From Nonomuraea angiospora (GTDB lineage: Bacteria; Actinomycetota; Actinomycetes; Streptosporangiales; Streptosporangiaceae): a DNA stretch of 64,000 bases. Location of the stretch: assembly GCF_014873145.1 (NCBI RefSeq), contig NZ_JADBEK010000001.1:10602001-10666000 (forward strand), read 5' to 3'. Position 1 is the stretch's first letter; every line of letters begins with the position of its first letter. The notes beneath the pieces were generated by a model. The model was not told where the DNA came from and made no database searches. It worked only from the letters and a program-made list of their open reading frames with translations. The translations under genes were made by a program, and so were the position numbers. Shown here one piece after another: positions 18,783 through 27,665 of the stretch.

Positions 18783-19900
18783 GCCGGGACCCGGACGGGC
18801 AGCTCGGCGCGGACCGCGAAGCCGCCGTCGTCGACGGGGCCCGCGGTGAGCGAGCCGCCGATGGCGACCGCGCGCTCGCGCATCCCGATCAACCCCATCC
18901 CCGGTCCGGCCGTGCCCGCCTCGCCGTCGTTCTCCACCCGCAGCACGATCTTCGACGGATCGTATTCGACCGCGACCGTGACCGTCGCGGCGCCCGCGTG
19001 GCGCAGCACGTTGGTCAGCGCCTCCTGGGCGATGCGGTACGCGGCCCGGTCCACCTCGGGCGGCAGCGCGTACGGCGTGCCGGCCACGGTGTGCGCCACC
19101 CGCAGCCCCGCCCCCTCGGCCCTGGAGACCAGGCGCGGCAGCCTGGACAGCCCCGCCTCCTCCGGCTCGCTCTGGCGCAGCACGCCCAGCGTGGCCCGCA
19201 GCTCGCGCATCGCCTCGTGCCCCGACTCCTTGATCGCGGCCAGCGACTCCCTGACCCGGGCCGGGTCGCGCTCCAGCAACTGCATGGCCACCGTCACCTG
19301 GACGTTGACCACGGAGATGCTGTGGGTGAGCGAGTCGTGCAGCTCCTGCGCGATCCACAGCCGCTCCTCGCCGGCCCGGCGCAGCGCCGCCTCCTCGCGG
19401 GTGCGCTCGGCCTCCTCGGCGCGCTGCTCCACCGCCCGCAGGTAGGCGCGGCGGTGCCGGGTCAGCTCGCCGATCACCACCATGGCCACCAGCCACCCGC
19501 TCAGCAGCCCCATCCAGCTCCCCGGGGGCGGATCGTCCTCGGCGATCGCCATGAGCCCGTACATCCCCGTGGCCAGCGCCAGCGACAGCCAGATCGCCGC
19601 CTTGCGGCGGCCGAGCGCGGCCAGCGTGTAGATCGAGGCCAGCGCGGGCGCGGAGGTGAACACGCCCGGATAGTGCAGCGCGTAGTAGACGACCCCGGCG
19701 GCCGCCGCGACCACGCCCGCCGCCAGCGGCGCGGTGCGCCGGAAGGCCAGCGTCAGCGACGCGACCACGATCAGCGTCAGGCCCGCCGGGTCGAGGGGGC
19801 GCTCCAGCGGGCCGGTCCACGAGAGGTCGGCGTATGTCCCTCCCGTGATCGCCACCAGGGCGGCCGCCGCGACGAGGGCGTCGGTTCTCCGGCTGTCCAT
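18779..19900 (-). CDS. DesK/NarX-type sensor histidine kinase
   Basis: A 373-residue membrane sensor. Five or six N-terminal membrane helices (to about 145) are followed by a coiled segment, the HisKA_3 dimerisation box 'IAQELHDSLTHSISVV' with the phospho-acceptor His, and a HATPase domain with 'NVLRHAGA' and 'GMGLIGMRERA'. It is the partner of the coupled response regulator. The start 'MDSRRTD' at 19900 is chosen because the frame upstream reads through promoter-like repeats with poor coding character. No strong ribosome site is visible. The stimulus is unknown; the divergent neighbours encode a membrane protein and a multicopper oxidase. Confidence 0.92.
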   Translation of the reverse strand: MDSRRTDALVAAAALVAITGGTYADLSWTGPLERPLDPAGLTLIVVASLTLAFRRTAPLAAGVVAAAAGVVYYALHYPGVFTSAPALASIYTLAALGRRKAAIWLSLALATGMYGLMAIAEDDPPPGSWMGLLSGWLVAMVVIGELTRHRRAYLRAVEQRAEEAERTREEAALRRAGEERLWIAQELHDSLTHSISVVNVQVTVAMQLLERDPARVRESLAAIKESGHEAMRELRATLGVLRQSEPEEAGLSRLPRLVSRAEGAGLRVAHTVAGTPYALPPEVDRAAYRIAQEALTNVLRHAGAATVTVAVEYDPSKIVLRVENDGEAGTAGPGMGLIGMRERAVAIGGSLTAGPVDDGGFAVRAELPVRVPA

Positions 19901-19944
19901 GCTGACAAGGTAGGTGACCGGGCCGGGGCCGGTCGTCGCCCCAG

Positions 19945-20010
19945 GGTTGTATGTTCGCGGCCCTGGTGCAGGCCCGGCGTCATCCCACGGTTGTACGTTC
20001 GCGGCCCCGG
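19945..20010. promoter_or_regulatory. Two 22-bp direct repeats in the kinase/oxidase intergenic region
   Basis: A 22-bp block reading GGTTGTATGTTCGCGGCC then CTGG (19945-19966) recurs at 19989-20010 with two substitutions, 44 bp start to start, about four helical turns. It sits between the sensor kinase gene and the divergent membrane protein/multicopper oxidase pair. The spacing on one DNA face suits a response regulator operator, most simply that of the adjacent LuxR-type regulator. Confidence 0.6.
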
Positions 20011-20097
20011 ACGGGCGGCGTACTCCACGGGGGGTATGCCGGGAAGCCCTCCTGCGTGGGACGCGGCCGCACGGGTCCTGCCTGGAGCATTCCGTGC

Positions 20098-20538
20098 ATG
20101 ACCGCATCACCCTCCCCTCCGCCCGGCTGGATCGTCCGGTCGCTGCGCGTGCTCGCCACCGCGCACCTGGCGGGGGTGCTCGGGCAGGCCGCGCTGGCCG
20201 GGCTCTTCGTCACCGGCGACGTCGACCTGCTGGCCTGGCACCAGAACAACGCCGGGTTCACGCACGCCCTGCTCTACCTGCAGCTCGTCGCCGCCGTCCT
20301 GCTGTGGCGGCCGGGACGTGGACCGGGATGGCCCGCCCTGGCCGGTCTGGGGCTCGTGGCGCTGGAGACGGCGCAGGTGGCGCTGGGGCAGTGGCGGGTG
20401 CTGGGACTGCACTTCCCGATCGGCATGGCGATCTTCGGGCTGTCCGCCGTCTTCACCGCCTGGACCTGGCGCGCGTTCCGCCGCCGCGGAGCCGGCGCGG
20501 AGGTCGCAGCCGGCGCCGACCGCCCGAGCGCCGCATGA
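20098..20538 (+). CDS. Small integral membrane protein coupled to a multicopper oxidase
   Basis: A 146-residue protein with four predicted membrane helices and a basic C-terminal tail ('WRAFRRRGAGAE'). The ATG at 20098 has GGAG about 10 nt upstream. The open frame extends further back, but that part overlaps the promoter repeats. The stop overlaps the start of the multicopper oxidase (ATGA), suggesting a membrane partner, anchor or copper/electron-handling subunit of that enzyme. I recognise no named family. Confidence 0.78.
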   Translation: MTASPSPPPGWIVRSLRVLATAHLAGVLGQAALAGLFVTGDVDLLAWHQNNAGFTHALLYLQLVAAVLLWRPGRGPGWPALAGLGLVALETAQVALGQWRVLGLHFPIGMAIFGLSAVFTAWTWRAFRRRGAGAEVAAGADRPSAA

Positions 20539-21989
20539 GCGCCCTGACCAGGCGAGGGTTCCTCGGGGTGCTGGGCGGGACCGCGCTGGCCGCCGCCGGG
20601 TGCGCCGAGATCTCGGGAGAGCTGCTGCGCAGCCGGCTCGCCCTGCCCCGGCCGTTCACCGTGCCGCTCCCGATCCCCGAGGTCGCCCGTCATGTACGCC
20701 CCGGCCGCTACGAGCTGACGCAGCGGGCCGCCAAGATGGAGATCATCCCCGGCACGACCACCGAGGTCCTGGGCTACGGCGGGACCTTCCCGGGGCCCAC
20801 GCTCGACCTGCGGCGCGGCAGCCGCGTCACGGTCGCCGTGCGCAACGAGCTGAGCGTGCCCACCTCCACCCACCTGCACGGCGGCGTCACCCCGCCCGGC
20901 TCCGACGGCTACCCCACCGACCTCGTGGCGCCCGGAGGCGGGGCGAAGGACTACGACTACCCGCTGGAGCAGCGGGCCGCCACGCTCTGGTACCACGATC
21001 ACCGGATGGACTTCACGGCGCCGCAGGTGTGGCGGGGGCTGGCCGGGATGGCGCTGGTGCGCGACGACGAGGAGGACGCGCTGCCGCTGCCGAGGGGGGA
21101 GCGGGAGCTGCCGTTGATGATCTGCGACCGGGCGTTCGAGGAGGACGGCTCCTTCCGGTACCCGAGCCCGCCCGGCGGCGGACACTCAGGTCATACAGGT
21201 CACATGGCGGCGGTCGACGGCGACTACATGGAGGGCGTCGAGGGGGACGTGATCCTCGTCAACGGGGCGCCCTGGCCGGTGGCCGAGGTGACGGCCACCC
21301 GCTACCGGCTGCGGCTGCTCAACGCCTCCAACGCCCGCCGCTACCGGCTCCGGCTCGCGCCGGGCGGCCGGTTCACGCAGATCGGCAGCGACTCCGGCCT
21401 GCTGGCCGCGCCCGTCGCGCACGACGAGCTCCCGATCTCGCCGGGCGAGCGGTACGACGTGGTCGTCGACTTCTCCGCCTACCCCGTCGGCAGCGCGGTC
21501 ACCCTCGTCAACACCCTCGCCGACGGCCCCGCCCGCAACGTCATGCGCTTCGTCGTCGCCCGCCGGGCCGCCGACGACACCGCCGTACCGGCCGTGCTGT
21601 CGCGCCCGCCCGGGCGCGTGGCGCCCGTGACCACCCGCAGGTTCGACTTCCGCAGATCAGCGGAGGGGGTCTGGGCGATCAACGGCCACCCCTACCGGCC
21701 CGGCGTCCCGCTGGCCCGCCCCCGGCTGGGCACCGCCGAGGTCTGGCGCCTGTCCAGCGACTTCCACCACCCCGTACACGTCCACCTGGCCCACTTCCTG
21801 GTGCTGGCCAGGAACGGCCGGGCCCCCGCCGCCCCGGACGCGGGGTGGAAGGACACCGTGGACGTGCGCCCGTACGAGGTGGTGGACGTGCTCGCCCGCT
21901 TCGACGGATACCGCGGCCGGTACATGCTCCACTGCCACAACCTGGAGCACGAGGACATGGCGATGATGGCCGACTTCGAGGTGATCTGA
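20535..21989 (+). CDS. Tat-exported multicopper oxidase (probable lipoprotein)
   Basis: A 484-residue cupredoxin-fold oxidase. The N-terminus has a twin-arginine signal ('TRRGFLGVLGG') ending in a lipobox-like 'LAAAGC', so it is probably folded in the cytoplasm, exported and lipid-anchored. All four copper-binding motifs are visible: 'HLHGG', 'WYHDH', 'HHPVHVHLAH' and 'HCHNLEHEDMAMM', the last providing type 1 and type 3 ligands and a Met axial ligand. A His/Gly insert ('GGGHSGHTGHM') lies mid-protein. The fold is of the CotA/CueO/SufI type and the substrate is unknown. It is coupled to the upstream membrane protein gene. Confidence 0.94.
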   Translation: MSALTRRGFLGVLGGTALAAAGCAEISGELLRSRLALPRPFTVPLPIPEVARHVRPGRYELTQRAAKMEIIPGTTTEVLGYGGTFPGPTLDLRRGSRVTVAVRNELSVPTSTHLHGGVTPPGSDGYPTDLVAPGGGAKDYDYPLEQRAATLWYHDHRMDFTAPQVWRGLAGMALVRDDEEDALPLPRGERELPLMICDRAFEEDGSFRYPSPPGGGHSGHTGHMAAVDGDYMEGVEGDVILVNGAPWPVAEVTATRYRLRLLNASNARRYRLRLAPGGRFTQIGSDSGLLAAPVAHDELPISPGERYDVVVDFSAYPVGSAVTLVNTLADGPARNVMRFVVARRAADDTAVPAVLSRPPGRVAPVTTRRFDFRRSAEGVWAINGHPYRPGVPLARPRLGTAEVWRLSSDFHHPVHVHLAHFLVLARNGRAPAAPDAGWKDTVDVRPYEVVDVLARFDGYRGRYMLHCHNLEHEDMAMMADFEVI

Positions 21990-22026
21990 CCCGCCAGCAG
22001 CCTGCCCGGCCGGGTAGGGAAGACTT

Positions 22027-22046
22027 TCATCAGACTCGTCTGATGA
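22027..22046. promoter_or_regulatory. Palindromic operator upstream of the FAH-family gene
   Basis: TCATCAGAC and GTCTGATGA are perfect 9-bp arms around a 2-bp centre, ending 15 nt before the ATG. The form resembles operators of GntR/FadR-type repressors that control sugar-acid enzymes. No GntR gene lies in the window, so the regulator would be encoded elsewhere. Confidence 0.65.
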
Positions 22047-22061
22047 GAATGAGGAGCAGGC

Positions 22062-22937
22062 ATGCACATCGTACGGTTCGTCAGCCCTTTGACCGACGCC
22101 CCCGCGGTCGGCGTCGACGACGGCGAGCAGGTGGTGGAGCTGGCCGGCGTCACGACCGTGGCCGAGCTGCTGCGGCTCCCGGTCGAGGGGCTGCGCGAGC
22201 GGCTGGCGGGGGCGGGCGGGCCGGGCCACCCGTCCGCGTCCGTGCGGCGGCTCGCGCCGGTGGACGGGCTGATGGAGGTCTGGGCGGCCGGCGTGACCTA
22301 CCGGCGCTCGCGCGAGGCGCGGGTGCTGGAGAGCGAGCGCGCCGCCGACGTGTACGAGCTCGTCTACGACGCCGAGCGCCCTGAGCTGTTCTTCAAGTCG
22401 GTGGCCTGGAAGGTCTCGGGTGACGGCGGGCGCATCGCGGTGCGGTCGGACTCCGGGATCGACGTGCCGGAGCCCGAGCTCGGCCTGGTGCTGAACACGG
22501 CGGGGGAGATCGTCGGCTACACGGTCGTCGACGACGTGAGCTCGCGCACCATCGAGGGCGTCAACCCGCTGTACCTGCCGCAGGCCAAGATCTACCTGGG
22601 CGCGTGCGCGGTCGGCCCGGCGATCAGGCCCGTGTGGGAGGTGTCCGACCCGTACGCGCTGGACATCACGCTCACGATCGGCAGGGGCGGCGAGACGGTG
22701 TGGGACGGCAAGGCGTCCACGTCGGGCCTGCACCGGCGCCTCGACGAGCTGGCGGGCTACCTGTTCCGCGCCGACTCCTTCCCCGACGGCGCCGTGCTGG
22801 CCACCGGCACCAGCCTGGTGCCCGACCTGCCGTTCACGCTGCAGGACGGCGACACGGTGACGATCGGCATCGCCGAGGTCGGCACCCTGACGACCACCGT
22901 GGTCAGGGGCCTGGAGGCCATGCGCCTCCCGGTGTGA
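22062..22937 (+). CDS. Fumarylacetoacetate hydrolase-family enzyme (sugar-acid dehydratase-like)
   Basis: A 291-residue cytosolic FAH-fold enzyme. The metal-binding acidic cluster appears as 'DVPEPELGLVL', with 'FFKS' and 'VVDDVSSRTIEG' around the active site and 'GTSLVPDLPFTLQDGDTV' near the C-terminus. The overall form is closest to 2-keto-3-deoxy-L-arabonate dehydratase-like (AraD1) members rather than true fumarylacetoacetases. That would suit pentose or uronate use, consistent with the hemicellulose genes nearby (inference). AGGAG precedes the ATG by 6 nt, and a 20-bp palindrome overlaps the leader region. Confidence 0.85.
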   Translation: MHIVRFVSPLTDAPAVGVDDGEQVVELAGVTTVAELLRLPVEGLRERLAGAGGPGHPSASVRRLAPVDGLMEVWAAGVTYRRSREARVLESERAADVYELVYDAERPELFFKSVAWKVSGDGGRIAVRSDSGIDVPEPELGLVLNTAGEIVGYTVVDDVSSRTIEGVNPLYLPQAKIYLGACAVGPAIRPVWEVSDPYALDITLTIGRGGETVWDGKASTSGLHRRLDELAGYLFRADSFPDGAVLATGTSLVPDLPFTLQDGDTVTIGIAEVGTLTTTVVRGLEAMRLPV

Positions 22938-22942
22938 GCCCT

Positions 22943-22976
22943 GCCGCCGCCGTCCTCGGGGGAGGAGGGCGGCGGC
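22943..22976. terminator. Bidirectional terminator
   Basis: GCCGCCGCCGTCCTC pairs with GAGGAGGGCGGCGGC with one mismatch and a GGGG loop. It lies between the convergent FAH-family and GH43-like genes, 5 nt from one stop and 6 nt from the other. Confidence 0.75.
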
Positions 22977-22982
22977 CCGGGG

Positions 22983-25208
22983 TCAGTCGCGGTAGGTGCG
23001 GACGTAGTCGAACTGGGCGAGGGCGCCCGACCGGTTCATCGAGATCAGCCCGATCCTGAGCGGCCCCTTCGCCGGAAGGGTCCACACGCCGTTGCGCACC
23101 CAGCGCCGGCCGTCCCGGCTGGTCGCCGCGCGCACCTCGGTCTCGCCGTTGGCCGCGTCGAAGTGGTACGACATCCGCAACCACATCGTCCTGGCCGCCG
23201 GCCCGCCGAACATCGGCCCGTTGAACACGGCGGTCGGCGGCGTGGTCGTCGGCCGCTCGCCCTCCTTGAGGAACTCGCTGACCTGCAGCACCGCCCCGTT
23301 CCCGCGGGCCAGCGGCAGCACCGAGTGGGCCATCTTGAAGTACCGGTCGTCGTTCTCGTACAGCACGAGCCCGGCCTGCTGGTTGCCCTGCGTGGGCGCG
23401 AAGTCCAGCTTCGCCTCCACCGTGTAGTCGCCCTGCGGCGCCTCCCGCAGCAGCACCGAGGCCGTGTTGGTGCCCCGGTGCAGCTCGGCGTCCTGGGTGG
23501 GCCAGGACAGCACGCCGCCGGAGACGGCGACCCCGGGCGCCGGGCCGCGCACCCACTGCCACTTCGCGCCGATCGCCGTGCCGTCGAACTCGTCGCTGAA
23601 GTCCGGCAGCAGCTCCCCGGGCGACGGCTCGGGCACCCGCCGCGTGACGGGCGTGTACAGCCCGGCCGCGCCGACGTTGTCGGCGTCGGCCGCGCCGCGC
23701 GCCACCGCGCCGACCGAGCCGGGGCGGGCGGCGGCCCGCGGCAGGGGACGCGTCTGCTCGGCGACCGGGTCGCCGAGCTTGTCGCCGCTCACCTGGACGG
23801 TCAGCCGCGTGCCGCGCAGCTCGGCGACCACGGTGTGCCAGGTGCCGAGGTCGAAGCCGGCGGGCAGCGCCGTCGCCTGCGCGCCGCGGCTCGTGCCGCC
23901 GATCACCACGTCGGTGACCAGGGCGTCGCGGTCCTTGTCGAGCCAGGCCACCACGTGGTTGTTCCGGTTGACGTGGGCGAGCGTGAGCCCGGCCGCGCCG
24001 GAGGACACCCGCAGGTCCGCCTGCGCCCGCACGTCGGCGTCCGGAGTCTTCTTCGCCGAGACCACGTAGGACAGGGCGCCCGTGTGGGCCGCGTACCCGT
24101 GGGCGTCCTGGCCGCTCCTGGCCTGCCAGCCGGGCCCGGCCTGCCAGGCGTTCAGGGAGCCCTCGCCGAAGGTGCCCCCGGCGTCGTACGAGGTGACCGG
24201 CGCGGGCTGGGCGCCCTCCGACGGACCGGCCCCCGCGCGGACCACGGGCCAGCCGTCGATCCAGTCCAGCCGGTCGATCAGCAGCGGGCGCTTGGTCAGC
24301 CCCGAAGGCCCGTTGGTGATCGGCGGGAAGTCCGGGTCGGCCGTCGAGATGGCGTGGTAGACCAGCCAGTCCTGGCCGGACAGGTCCGTGACGAAGCCGC
24401 TGTGGCCCGGCCCGGCCCAGCGGTTGCCGTTCGCGCCGACGACGATGGCGCCCTTGGAGGTCAGCTCCATCAGGTCCACGCCCTCGTCGTCCGTGAACGG
24501 GCCGAGCGGGCTGGTCGCGCGGCCGGCCTTGACCTGGTAGCCGCTGTAGGAGCCGTCGCAGCAGCCGGCGTCGGAGTAGAACAGGTAGTAGAAGCCGCCG
24601 CGGCGGACCACGTACCCGCCCTCCATCCGGCGGCCCCTGGCCACCTGCGTCACCGGGCCCTCGACGCGGGTGGCGTCGGCGTTCATCCGCGCGGCGCAGA
24701 TGGTGTCGTAGCTGCCCCAGTACAGGTAGTGGCTGCCGTCCACGTCCGTGAACTGGGCCTGGTCGATGCTGAACGTGGGGCACGCGTCCTGGGCGGCGGC
24801 CGGGAGCACGTCGCCCCGGTCGGTCCACGGCCCGGTCGGGCCCGGCGCGGTGGCCAGGCCGACGTCGCCGGAGGCCAGCGAGTAGTAGAGGTAGTACCGG
24901 CCGTCGACGTACCGGATGTCGGGGGCCCAGAGCCGGGCGCCGCCGTGCCAGGCGGGCTTGGTCTGCGGGGTGAAGACCTCGCCGGCGTACTCCCAGCTCA
25001 CCAGGTCCTTGGAGCGCAGGATCGGCAGCATCCGCTCGCCGGCCTCGCCCTTGCTGCTGAACACGGGGTTCTGGGTGCCGTAGGCGTACCAGAGCCCGTC
25101 CCTGGCGTGGATGACCGTCGGGTCGGGGAGGGAGTCGACCACGCCGGCCGAGACCGGGTTGGTGAACAGCCCGGACAGCAGGGCGGCGACGCCTAAGAGG
25201 ATCTTCAT
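22983..25208 (-). CDS. Secreted GH43-like glycoside hydrolase
   Basis: A 741-residue exported enzyme. After a signal peptide (about 1-21), a five-bladed GH43-type propeller (about 25-340) shows the three acidic sites: Asp in 'SLPDPTVI', Asp in 'LWAPDIRY' and Glu in 'MEGGYVV'. Two beta-sandwich domains follow: a concanavalin-like region (about 360-520) and a C-terminal module starting 'FSDEFDGTAIGAKW', as in GH43 beta-xylosidases and arabinofuranosidases. It is the last gene of a ROK/ABC/sulfatase operon, with its ATG overlapping the sulfatase stop. Acting on a sulfated or branched polysaccharide is inferred from that context. Confidence 0.9.
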   Translation of the reverse strand: MKILLGVAALLSGLFTNPVSAGVVDSLPDPTVIHARDGLWYAYGTQNPVFSSKGEAGERMLPILRSKDLVSWEYAGEVFTPQTKPAWHGGARLWAPDIRYVDGRYYLYYSLASGDVGLATAPGPTGPWTDRGDVLPAAAQDACPTFSIDQAQFTDVDGSHYLYWGSYDTICAARMNADATRVEGPVTQVARGRRMEGGYVVRRGGFYYLFYSDAGCCDGSYSGYQVKAGRATSPLGPFTDDEGVDLMELTSKGAIVVGANGNRWAGPGHSGFVTDLSGQDWLVYHAISTADPDFPPITNGPSGLTKRPLLIDRLDWIDGWPVVRAGAGPSEGAQPAPVTSYDAGGTFGEGSLNAWQAGPGWQARSGQDAHGYAAHTGALSYVVSAKKTPDADVRAQADLRVSSGAAGLTLAHVNRNNHVVAWLDKDRDALVTDVVIGGTSRGAQATALPAGFDLGTWHTVVAELRGTRLTVQVSGDKLGDPVAEQTRPLPRAAARPGSVGAVARGAADADNVGAAGLYTPVTRRVPEPSPGELLPDFSDEFDGTAIGAKWQWVRGPAPGVAVSGGVLSWPTQDAELHRGTNTASVLLREAPQGDYTVEAKLDFAPTQGNQQAGLVLYENDDRYFKMAHSVLPLARGNGAVLQVSEFLKEGERPTTTPPTAVFNGPMFGGPAARTMWLRMSYHFDAANGETEVRAATSRDGRRWVRNGVWTLPAKGPLRIGLISMNRSGALAQFDYVRTYRD

Positions 25209-26674
25209 CCGGTGGTGCCCTCTTTCTCGAAAGCGCTCAGCGTGGGGTCGTAGTCCGAGGGGCCGATGTCGTACATCGGGGTCATCCAGTGGTAGAAGTT
25301 GTCGCCGCGCTCCCGCAGCAGGTCGTACAGCCTGCGCATCAGGCGGCGGCGGACCGGGGCCAGCTCGGGGTGGGTGTAGCGGTTGCTCAGCTCGTACGGG
25401 TCGGCGTGCAGGTCGTACAGCTCGTTGACCGACTCCGGGTTGACGACGAGCTTGTAGCGGTCGTCGCGGAGCATCCGCTGCGGATAGGGGAAGTGGTGTC
25501 CGTGGAACTCGGCGAGCAGCTCGCCCGGCCACTCCGGGCGCTCGCCGCGCACGAGGGGCGCCAGGCTGCGGCTGTCCACCGCCGGCCCGGTGTCGCAGCC
25601 CGCCAGCTCCAGGATCGTCGCGGTGCAGTCGGTGAGGGTCACGAACTCGGTCCTGACCTGCGGTTCCTCGCCGGGGATGCGGACGATGCCGGGGATGCGG
25701 TAGATGTCCTCGTACATGGCCGGGCCCTTGTCGTGCAGCCGGTGCGCGCCGGTGAACTCGCCGTGGTCGGCGGTGAAGAAGACCGAGGTCTGGTCCGACA
25801 GACCCAGCTCGTCGAGGCGGTCGAGGATCCGCCCGAGCTGCCGGTCGATCAGCGTCACGTAGCCCCAGTAGACCGCGATCAGCTTCCGCGTGACCTCGAT
25901 CGGGATCGTGTCGAACGTCCAGTGCTCGCTGTAGTTGCGCTGCACCGGCGGCTTGCCCTCGAACGTCTCCGCGATCGACGGCGGCAGCTCCACCAGCGCC
26001 GGGTCGTACATGTCGAAGTACTCGTCCGGCAGCAGGTAGGGCAGGTGGGGCCCGAAGAAGTGCGCGGCCAGGAAGAACGGCCGGCCGTCGGCCGCGTACC
26101 TGTCCAGGTGCTCGATGGTCCGCGTCGCCAGGTAGTGCTCGAACGTGGCCTCCTCCGGCTGGTGCAGCCGGGCGGCCAGCAGGTTGCCCTGGTTGCCGTT
26201 GGGCGTGGTGCCCCGGATCAGGTCCGAGATCCGGTACGGCGGCAGCCCCCGCTCCTCCAGGTACGCCAGGTAGTCGGGATGATCGACCGGGTTGTGCCAG
26301 CCGGGCAGGTCGGGCCCGTCGAAGCCGTAGGAGGCGGCGTTGCGCGTGGTGCCCCCGTGCCACTTGCCGATCAGCCCGAGCTGGTAGCCGCGCTCCTTCA
26401 GCGCGGCGGGGAAGGTGAACGCGTCCTCCCGCAGGTCCTCCAGGTAGCCGACGTTGCGCTCGTAGTTCGCCAGCAGCCGGTGCCGGAACGGCGCCTGCCC
26501 GGTGAGCAGGCTGGCCCGCGCGGGCGTGCAGATGGCCGTCGGCGTGTAGAACCGGTCGAACCGGGTGCCGGTCGCGGCCAGCCTGTCCAGGTTGGGCGTG
26601 GCCACGTGCGGGTTGCCGTAGCAGCCCAGGGTGTCGACGCGGTGCTGGTCGGTCATCAGGAACAGCAGGTTCAC
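25205..26674 (-). CDS. Type I sulfatase (formylglycine-dependent)
   Basis: A 489-residue sulfatase of the alkaline-phosphatase superfamily. The formylglycine motif is C49-T-P-A-R ('AICTPARASLLTG'), with metal ligands in 'LMTDQHR' near the N-terminus and in 'FFTADHGEF'. No signal peptide is evident, so it probably acts in the cytoplasm on an imported sulfate ester. The start is GTG at 26674, overlapping the stop of the substrate-binding protein gene (GTGA). The same operon encodes a sulfonate-type importer and a GH43-like enzyme, which suggests uptake and desulfation of a sulfated sugar or related ester. Confidence 0.93.
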   Translation of the reverse strand: MNLLFLMTDQHRVDTLGCYGNPHVATPNLDRLAATGTRFDRFYTPTAICTPARASLLTGQAPFRHRLLANYERNVGYLEDLREDAFTFPAALKERGYQLGLIGKWHGGTTRNAASYGFDGPDLPGWHNPVDHPDYLAYLEERGLPPYRISDLIRGTTPNGNQGNLLAARLHQPEEATFEHYLATRTIEHLDRYAADGRPFFLAAHFFGPHLPYLLPDEYFDMYDPALVELPPSIAETFEGKPPVQRNYSEHWTFDTIPIEVTRKLIAVYWGYVTLIDRQLGRILDRLDELGLSDQTSVFFTADHGEFTGAHRLHDKGPAMYEDIYRIPGIVRIPGEEPQVRTEFVTLTDCTATILELAGCDTGPAVDSRSLAPLVRGERPEWPGELLAEFHGHHFPYPQRMLRDDRYKLVVNPESVNELYDLHADPYELSNRYTHPELAPVRRRLMRRLYDLLRERGDNFYHWMTPMYDIGPSDYDPTLSAFEKEGTTG

Positions 26675-27639
26675 TTGCTGAACGCCTTCTCGTAGAGGTC
26701 GCCGGTGTAGTACGTGGCCGGGTCGGGCCGCGACTTGAGCTGGCCGGTGCCGACGAAGAAGTCGCCCAGGCTGTTCAGCCACTTGGCGACCGTGCCGTCC
26801 TTGGTCTTGGCGACCAGGTCGGCCGTCGTCATCGTCTGGACGTTCGCCGCGTCGGCCTTGACCTTGGCCGGGTCGAGCTTGAGCAGCGCGGCGGCCTCGG
26901 CGATCGCCTCGTCGGGGTGGGCGGCCCGCCAGTCGTTGGCCTCCTGCAGCACCTTGATGACCTTGCCGGTGAGCTCCTGGTCCACCTTGGCGCCGCCGAC
27001 GAACGCGGTCGGGAACGAGTTGTCCGGGAACTCCCTGGTGCTGGCCACCTCCACCACGCCCGGCACCTTCTGCTTGATCGTGTCGATCAGCGGGTACCAG
27101 ATGCCGGCGCCGTCGATCTGCCCGGCCGAGAACGCCGACACGACGGTGGCCGGGTCCATCGGCACCTTCTGGATGTCCTGGACGGTCATCCCGGCCTTCT
27201 TCAGCGCCAGGTTGAGCACCATGTCGCCGGACGTGCCCTCGGGCACGCCGACCTTCTTGCCCTTGAGGTCCTGCATGGTCGAGATGCCGGGGCGGCCGAT
27301 GACGCGGTCGGCGTACGCGAGCGTGTTGATCGCGACGACCTTGGCCTTCCCGGAGGCGGGCAGCCACATGGCGCCCGGGCCGATGTAGCCGAAGTCGAGG
27401 TCGCCGGCGCCGAGCGCCTGGATCTGCAGCGGCCCGTTGGTGAAGACCTTGATCTCGGGGGTGAGGCCCTGCTTCTTCCACAGGCCCTGCTTGTTCGCGA
27501 TGGCGAGCAGGCTGGCGCCGTTGTAGTCGCTGATGTAGCCGAAGCGGACCGTGGTGCCGTCGCCGGAGCAGGCGGTCACGGAGAGTGCCAGCACGGTCGC
27601 CGCCGTGGCGGCCGTCAGGGCGCGGCGAAGAGAACGCAT
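26671..27639 (-). CDS. ABC transporter substrate-binding lipoprotein (SsuA/TauA/NrtA type)
   Basis: A 322-residue lipoprotein with a signal peptide and lipobox ('LSVTAC'), followed by a two-lobed binding fold with 'RFGYISDYNGASLLAIANKQGLW', typical of the nitrate/sulfonate/taurine-binding class. AGGAG lies 8 nt before the ATG. This is the only gene in the operon with a gap (26 bp) before it, which may raise its translation relative to the coupled ATPase and permease. The ligand is unknown; the linked sulfatase points to a sulfate ester or sulfonate. Confidence 0.92.
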   Translation of the reverse strand: MRSLRRALTAATAATVLALSVTACSGDGTTVRFGYISDYNGASLLAIANKQGLWKKQGLTPEIKVFTNGPLQIQALGAGDLDFGYIGPGAMWLPASGKAKVVAINTLAYADRVIGRPGISTMQDLKGKKVGVPEGTSGDMVLNLALKKAGMTVQDIQKVPMDPATVVSAFSAGQIDGAGIWYPLIDTIKQKVPGVVEVASTREFPDNSFPTAFVGGAKVDQELTGKVIKVLQEANDWRAAHPDEAIAEAAALLKLDPAKVKADAANVQTMTTADLVAKTKDGTVAKWLNSLGDFFVGTGQLKSRPDPATYYTGDLYEKAFSK

Positions 27640-27665
27640 GGCGGGTGGCTCCTTTCGGGAGAGGG

